A stretch of DNA of 64,000 nt from positions 4,526,001-4,590,000 of the forward strand of contig NZ_JAMYWY010000001.1 in assembly GCF_024159265.1 (NCBI RefSeq), written 5' to 3'. The notes below the pieces were generated by a model. That model saw only the letters and a program-made list of their open reading frames with translations. It did no database searches and was not told the DNA's origin. This document shows positions 59,581 to 64,000 of this stretch, in pieces (positions within the stretch are counted from its first letter, which is position 1; every line of letters starts with the position of its first letter). Source of the DNA: Paenibacillus sp. 1781tsa1 (GTDB taxonomy: Bacteria; Bacillota; Bacilli; Paenibacillales; Paenibacillaceae). The translations under genes were made by a program, and so were the position numbers.

Positions 59581-60486
59581 CTAATGATCTCGACTCATCA
59601 AATAATCTGCAATTTCCAGCAATCTGGATGCATCAGGTAACTCGGCTCTTTCAAGTGCATCTTTAGCAGATTGGGTAAGGGATTTCACTTCGTCTACAGA
59701 AGCCTCCATACCAATAAAATAAGGGTACGTTACCTTTTGCTGATTCACATCGCTTTGTGTTTTCTTGCCCATCTTCTGCTCGTCGCCCGTCAGGTCGAGA
59801 ATATCATCCTGAATCTGGAACGCCAGGCCGAGATCACGGCCAAACACACGCAAGGCTTCCAATTGTCCTTCCGTTGCTCCACCAATTCGTGCTCCGGCAA
59901 TGAGGGAGAAAACAATCAGGTCACCCGTTTTGTGCAAATGAATATATTGAAGCTGTGCAAGATCAGTCATGCCTTGTTCGCCTTCCATATCCGCAACTTG
60001 GCCGCCAACCATGCCTCTTGCTCCAGCGAGTTCGGACATGTCCTCCACGATGGACAGCAACGCATCTGACGCCACACCACTACGGCGTCCAGCTTGAACA
60101 ATGCTATAAAAAGCATGAGTTAGCAGTGCATCGCCTGCCAATATGGCTGTTGCTTCACCATAAACCTTATGATTCGTTAATTTTCCCCTGCGGTAATCAT
60201 CATTATCCATAGCGGGCAGGTCGTCGTGGATCAGTGAATAGGTATGAACCATCTCCACGGCGCAGGCTACCGGCATTGCAGCTGTACGCTGTGCACCGAA
60301 GGCTTCCGCCGCAGCAACGACCAGAAGAGGACGAAGGCGTTTGCCTCCGGCCATAAGTGAATACTGCATCGCATCCGCCAGCGACTGGGGTACATCCCAA
60401 TGATCAGGAAGCGTCTGTTTCAACGCTTCTGTCACCTCAGCTGTGACCTCTTCAAGGTATGCTTGAAACGAAGGACGATTACTCAT
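59581..60486 (-). CDS. ispA: Polyprenyl (farnesyl/geranyl) diphosphate synthase
   Basis: 301 residues from the ATG at 60486. Aspartate-rich motifs SLIHDDLPAMDNDDYRRG and QIQDDILDLTGD with GGKRLRP, the standard all-alpha prenyl synthase features. It condenses isopentenyl diphosphate with allylic diphosphates to make farnesyl diphosphate. The start overlaps the end of xseB by eight bases; a GTG at 60495 is an alternative. Confidence 0.95.
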   Translation of the reverse strand: MSNRPSFQAYLEEVTAEVTEALKQTLPDHWDVPQSLADAMQYSLMAGGKRLRPLLVVAAAEAFGAQRTAAMPVACAVEMVHTYSLIHDDLPAMDNDDYRRGKLTNHKVYGEATAILAGDALLTHAFYSIVQAGRRSGVASDALLSIVEDMSELAGARGMVGGQVADMEGEQGMTDLAQLQYIHLHKTGDLIVFSLIAGARIGGATEGQLEALRVFGRDLGLAFQIQDDILDLTGDEQKMGKKTQSDVNQQKVTYPYFIGMEASVDEVKSLTQSAKDALERAELPDASRLLEIADYLMSRDH

Positions 60487-60736
60487 GGACTTCACCGCTC
60501 TCATCGTCAGCAGTTCCGAAAGGCTTCTTGCGAAGCTCTCCATCTTCTTCTACGATCATCTCGATCTTACGTTCCACTTGTTCCAGCTTCAGACCGCAAA
60601 GTTGCGATAGTTTCATTCCGCGCTGAAACAGATCGATGGCCTGTTCCAGCGGAACATCACCATGTTCAAGCTGACCTACGATGTCTTCCAATGCCGCCAT
60701 TGCTTCTTCAAAATTCAATTCTGGTTCATTCGCCAT
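60479..60736 (-). CDS. xseB: Exodeoxyribonuclease VII small subunit
   Basis: 85 residues, the two-helix XseB fold (LNFEEAMAALEDIVGQLEHGDVPLEQAIDLFQRGMKLSQLC), with a longer acidic C-terminal tail than usual. Partner of XseA in degrading single-stranded DNA. Starts 11 bases inside the end of xseA and overlaps ispA, so all three are translationally linked. Confidence 0.95.
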   Translation of the reverse strand: MANEPELNFEEAMAALEDIVGQLEHGDVPLEQAIDLFQRGMKLSQLCGLKLEQVERKIEMIVEEDGELRKKPFGTADDESGEVHE

Positions 60737-62090
60737 GGGTATTGTCGTCCTCCTTCATTCCCCAAACCTGACAGTCCAGCTGTCCGTCTGTTAATTTAAT
60801 CTTAATCGAATCTCCAGGTTGTACATCCTTCGTTGACTTGATCAAGCGCTGTTCCTGCTCGTCATAGACCAGGCTATATCCACGTGACATAACTTTAAGC
60901 GGGCTAAGCGCATCCAGATGCCGCACAGATGATTTCCACTGTTGCTGCTTCGATCTGGTTATGGATCTGATCGCAAGTTCCAGCTGTCTGCGTGCTGCCG
61001 CATTCTCTCGGCGTGCTGCATTAACCTGGTCACGAGGATTGAATCGTTGCAATGCCGCCCGAAGACGCTCCTGCTTCTCTCCCGTCCATTTCATACGCGT
61101 ATCCACTGTTCTCAACAGCCGTTGATGCATCATATCCAGTCGTTCTGTGTGCTGCATCAAGGTACGTCTTGGATGAACAAGTACCGGCGAACGCTGTAAT
61201 CTCGCGAGCCGTTCACGATTATGTACAGCACGCTGACGCAAGCTGTGTTGTAACTGGCGCTGACGTTGTGCAATCTGATCGAGCAACTCAGCTCGATTAG
61301 GTACAGCCAGTTCCGCAGCGGCTGTAGGCGTAGCCGCACGCAAATCGGCTGCAAAATCAGCAATGGTAAAGTCCGTTTCGTGCCCAACCGCAGAAATAAC
61401 AGGAATAGCTGAAGCGACTATCGCTCTTGCCACAATCTCCTCATTGAAGGCCCACAATTCTTCCAGTGAACCGCCTCCGCGTCCAACGATAAGTACGTCA
61501 GCTTCTCCCATCCGGTTCAGGTTGCCAATCGCTTTGACGATGGAAGGTGCTGCACCTTTGCCTTGAACCAGAACCGGATACAAAACAACTTTGGCAGAAG
61601 GGTATCTGCGTTGGAGTGTAATCATGATATCCCGAACCGCTGCTCCAGTTGGTGAAGTTATAACACCAATAGTCTGTGGATAACGTGGGATCTCTCTTTT
61701 GCGCGAAGGTGAAAATAACCCTTCATCCTCCAGCTTTTTCTTCAGCTGTTCGTAAGCCAGATACAAACTTCCGATCCCGTCCGGTTGCATATGAGTAGCG
61801 TAGAATTGATACTGCCCATCCCGTTCATACACCGAGACATTACCACGGGCAATAACCCTTGCACCCTCCTTCGGTACAAAGGGTAATCGCTGGTTATGGG
61901 ACGCAAACATAATCGACTTAATCCGGCTATCCTTGTCCTTCAATGTAAAATACATATGGCCGCTGGAGTGATGTGTGAAATTGGATATCTCTCCGCGTAG
62001 CCAAACGTCCGACAGGACCTGATCCGATTCCAGTTTCATTCGAATGTATCGGTTCAGGTCTTTGATGGAGTAGATCTTTTGATCTGCCAC
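60726..62090 (-). CDS. xseA: Exodeoxyribonuclease VII large subunit
   Basis: 454 residues. N-terminal OB-fold (VWLRGEISNFTHHSSGHMYFTLKD), catalytic domain with VITSPTGAAVRDIMITLQRRYP, RGGGSLEELWAFNEE and SAVGHETDFTIADFAADLRAATPTAAAEL, then a long Arg/Gln-rich coiled coil. It digests single-stranded DNA from both ends with XseB. GTG start with a weak ribosome-binding site, 10 bases after folD. Confidence 0.97.
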   Translation of the reverse strand: MADQKIYSIKDLNRYIRMKLESDQVLSDVWLRGEISNFTHHSSGHMYFTLKDKDSRIKSIMFASHNQRLPFVPKEGARVIARGNVSVYERDGQYQFYATHMQPDGIGSLYLAYEQLKKKLEDEGLFSPSRKREIPRYPQTIGVITSPTGAAVRDIMITLQRRYPSAKVVLYPVLVQGKGAAPSIVKAIGNLNRMGEADVLIVGRGGGSLEELWAFNEEIVARAIVASAIPVISAVGHETDFTIADFAADLRAATPTAAAELAVPNRAELLDQIAQRQRQLQHSLRQRAVHNRERLARLQRSPVLVHPRRTLMQHTERLDMMHQRLLRTVDTRMKWTGEKQERLRAALQRFNPRDQVNAARRENAAARRQLELAIRSITRSKQQQWKSSVRHLDALSPLKVMSRGYSLVYDEQEQRLIKSTKDVQPGDSIKIKLTDGQLDCQVWGMKEDDNTHGE

Positions 62091-62100
62091 AGACAGAGCC

Positions 62101-62958
62101 CTAGGCCAATCCGTGAGCGCGTTTGGCAGCGATCAGTGTATTTTGCATTAGCATGGTGATTGTCATTGGACCAACACCACCAGGAACCGGTGTAATTGGA
62201 CCAGATACTGCCTTCACGCTCTCAAAGTCAACATCTCCTGCCAGTTTGCCGTTCTCCAAACGGTTCATGCCGACATCGATAACCACAGCACCTGGTTTGA
62301 CAAAATCAGCATCCACAAAGTTTGCACGACCGATAGCTACCACCAAAATATCAGCCTGACGCGTGATTTCTTTCATATTTGCTGTACGGGAGTGACACAT
62401 CGTTACCGTTGCATTCTCACGTTGGAGCAACAGCGATACCGGTTTACCAACGATGTTGCTTCTTCCGATAACCACCGCATGTTTACCGGACATTTCGAGT
62501 CCAGTACGCTTGATCAGTTCAATGACACCTGCTGGAGTACATGGAAGCAGACTATCGTCTCCAATGACGAGATTACCAACATTGACTGGATGGAATCCAT
62601 CTACGTCTTTATCCACGGCAATCGCATCAATGACTGCTTTCTCTTCGATATGTTTTGGCAGTGGGAGTTGAACCAAGATACCATTAATGGATTGCTGATT
62701 GTTCAGCTTGTCCACCAGGGCAAGCAGATCTTCTTGAGACGTATTGGCATCCAAGCGATGCACTTCGGAGTAGAAGCCGAGGTCGTGACATGCTTTTTCT
62801 TTATTACGCACATAGACTTGGGATGCCGGATCTTCCCCGACGAGCACAACAGCCAGACCAGGTACTACCCCCTGTTCGCTAAGCTGTTTTACTTCTGTTG
62901 TCATGCTTGCGCGGATCTCTTGGGATACTTCTTTACCGTTAATAATAGATGCTGTCAT
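62101..62958 (-). CDS. folD: Bifunctional methylenetetrahydrofolate dehydrogenase / cyclohydrolase
   Basis: 285 residues. Catalytic YVRNKEKACHDLG (Lys), VQLPLPKHIEEKAVIDAI, PCTPAGVIELI, Rossmann VVIGRSNIVGKPVSLLL and the end PVPGGVGPMTITMLMQNT. Interconverts 5,10-methylene-THF and 10-formyl-THF with NADP. First gene of folD-xseA-xseB-ispA; a short family B repeat lies just upstream of its start. Confidence 0.97.
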   Translation of the reverse strand: MTASIINGKEVSQEIRASMTTEVKQLSEQGVVPGLAVVLVGEDPASQVYVRNKEKACHDLGFYSEVHRLDANTSQEDLLALVDKLNNQQSINGILVQLPLPKHIEEKAVIDAIAVDKDVDGFHPVNVGNLVIGDDSLLPCTPAGVIELIKRTGLEMSGKHAVVIGRSNIVGKPVSLLLQRENATVTMCHSRTANMKEITRQADILVVAIGRANFVDADFVKPGAVVIDVGMNRLENGKLAGDVDFESVKAVSGPITPVPGGVGPMTITMLMQNTLIAAKRAHGLA

Positions 62959-62992
62959 TGTACTCTCTCTCCCTTATGTGAATATAAATTTA

Positions 62993-63060
62993 GAGGTTGT
63001 TCAAAAAGCCCGCTTTTGATTACGAAGGATACTGAAAACCGGTCTTTTTGAACACACACT
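62993..63060. repeat. Family B repeat, short form (68 bp)
   Basis: GAGGTTGTTCAAAAAGCCCG joined directly at GAAGGAT to ACTGAAAACCGGTCTTTTTGAAC. It is the long form at 32931-33109 with about 110 internal bases removed. Lies between nusB and folD. Confidence 0.82.
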
Positions 63061-63075
63061 ATAATTAATCTTAAC

Positions 63076-63528
63076 TTAAGATAATTTTGCTTTAATCGCG
63101 TCAACTTCCTGAATCATGCGTCCAAGTACACCATTGACGAATTTACCGGATTCTTCTGTACCAAAATATTTGGACAGTTCAATCGCTTCATTGACGGATA
63201 CTTTTGCCGGAATGTCATCACGGAACACCATTTCATACGTAGACAGTCGTAGAATCTGGCGATCTACACGCGACAGACGGCTGATCTGCCAACCTTTCAA
63301 ATAATCCACGAGCAATCCGTCGATCGCTTCCTTATTGTTCCAAGCTCCTTGTACAATCTCAGTAACATAAGTACGCATTACATCTGCATCGCGAATAACC
63401 ACTTCGGTTTCATTATCTTCAGCAGCTTCATTGATCAACATGTTTACAGCTTCTGCTGCACCCACCTCATTCATTTCCATCTGATACAGACTTTGTACTG
63501 CAATTTCCCTTGCCAAACGTCTTTTCAT
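63076..63528 (-). CDS. nusB: Transcription antitermination factor NusB
   Basis: 150 residues from the ATG at 63528 behind AGGAGG; a longer frame to 63585 is rejected. NusB fold with RRLAREIAVQSLYQMEMN at the N terminus and DIPAKVSVNEAIELSKYFGTEESGKFVNGVLGR at the C terminus. It binds boxA RNA with NusE to prevent early termination on rRNA transcripts. Upstream of folD as in Bacillus. Confidence 0.97.
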   Translation of the reverse strand: MKRRLAREIAVQSLYQMEMNEVGAAEAVNMLINEAAEDNETEVVIRDADVMRTYVTEIVQGAWNNKEAIDGLLVDYLKGWQISRLSRVDRQILRLSTYEMVFRDDIPAKVSVNEAIELSKYFGTEESGKFVNGVLGRMIQEVDAIKAKLS

Positions 63529-63658
63529 GTCCTGCCTCCTGCAGCGCTCCGTCTGGAGCGTCATCATGCTTATTTTATAATCCATGCAACCATCTCATCA
63601 AATCCCTCAAGTGATTAGTCGATGGCTTCCACGGTATTGTTATTGTTATCCCTTTTCA

Positions 63659-63739
63659 CAAAAAAACCTGCAATACGTTTCCTCCAAAAAACGGGCAACC
63701 TAAACTACAGCTCTATTTTCGGAAGAAACATATTGCAGG
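63659..63739 (-). terminator. Rho-independent terminator after the DUF2273 gene
   Basis: Minus strand arms CCTGCAATATGTTTCTTCCG and GGAGGAAACGTATTGCAGG followed by seven T. Unusually long stem. Confidence 0.9.
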
Positions 63740-63750
63740 GTTCAGGTAGG

Positions 63751-63984
63751 TCACTTAAACGGACGCCAGCGATCACCCAGCCATTGTCCCCACTCCCTCC
63801 AGGGAATGGACGAACCCAGCTTCGAATCGCTTCGTCTGCCTAACGTATAACCGATGAACACCAAGAGTGCAAAGAACAACATATCCCAAAAACCGATCCA
63901 TACATAAAGAAATCCAAAAAAGATGCCGCCGATAATTCCGGTAATTCGGCCTCTGTGACTATCCCAAATCTCTTTCCACAGCAT
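63751..63984 (-). CDS. DUF2273 family small membrane protein
   Basis: 77 residues. Two closely spaced membrane helices (RGRITGIIGGIFFGFLYVWIG, WDMLFFALLVFIGYTLG) and a charged tail. Matches the DUF2273 family, usually encoded with AmaP and Asp23 (YqhY-type) envelope proteins upstream of nusB in Firmicutes; those partners would lie beyond the right edge. ATG behind GAGGTGA. Function probably envelope-related (inference). Confidence 0.88.
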   Translation of the reverse strand: MLWKEIWDSHRGRITGIIGGIFFGFLYVWIGFWDMLFFALLVFIGYTLGRRSDSKLGSSIPWREWGQWLGDRWRPFK

Positions 63985-64000
63985 CAGTGAAACTCACCTC

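Overview
The window looks like a chromosomal segment of a spore-forming Firmicute of the Paenibacillus type. Almost every gene is on the minus strand. Gene order follows several conserved Bacillales neighbourhoods: res/rluB, spmBA-dacB, scpAB, rib, spoIIA, fur, bkd, and the spo0A-spoIVB-recN-argR-tlyA-dxs-ispA-xseBA-folD-nusB block. No rRNA, tRNA, CRISPR array, complete insertion sequence or prophage was seen.

Layout. 1-19.5 kb: resB (cut by the window edge), resA, rluB, a secreted HtrA-like protease, spmB, spmA, dacB, the ytfJ/ytfI pair, scpB/scpA, the riboflavin operon ribD-ribE-ribBA-ribH behind an FMN riboswitch, an unrecognised 437-residue protein, ppiB, lysA and a reduced spoVA cluster (AA, AB, AF). 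19.5-20.4 kb is gene-free and holds a large palindrome and a direct duplication. 20.4-31.1 kb: an AraC regulator divergent from an EamA exporter, then the forespore operon spoIIAA-spoIIAB-sigF with dacF, then punA, xerD, yqzK, fur, spoIIM, endonuclease Q and nudF. 31.4-33.3 kb carries two very small plus-strand genes, an MciZ-like FtsZ inhibitor and a Prli42-like membrane miniprotein, each beside a mobile-looking repeat. 33.2-39.2 kb: a branched-chain 2-oxoacid dehydrogenase operon (lpdV, bkdAA, bkdAB, bkdB) followed by lipB. 39.3-43 kb: small membrane and zinc-ribbon genes, thymidine kinase and a permuted papain-like hydrolase.

43-48.6 kb is an iron-response island. It has a YcgT-type flavodoxin/ferredoxin reductase and two paralogous reading frames, each joining an AraC-type regulator to a siderophore-binding lipoprotein. 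Five Fur-box-like palindromes lie in this stretch. Two of them sit inside the coding sequence of the fused frames, immediately before a Shine-Dalgarno sequence, a start codon and a lipoprotein signal peptide. Each locus can therefore plausibly make both a regulator (Btr-like) and a separately transcribed lipoprotein. This is the most unusual arrangement in the window.

48.6-64 kb: a coiled-coil protein, a CBS/GGDEF-like protein, spo0A with three 0A boxes, spoIVB, recN, argR, a membrane-anchored protein of unknown function, tlyA, isoprenoid genes dxs and ispA, xseB/xseA, folD, nusB and a DUF2273 gene.

Two families of short, TIR-flanked, non-coding hairpin repeats are dispersed through the intergenic regions. 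Family A is at 29.2, 31.1, 42.9 and 49.7 kb, with a relative at 19.6-20.3 kb. Family B is at 32.9 and 63.0 kb. Start codons were chosen from the position of the Shine-Dalgarno sequence. Functions rest on recognised motifs and gene order, without database searches.
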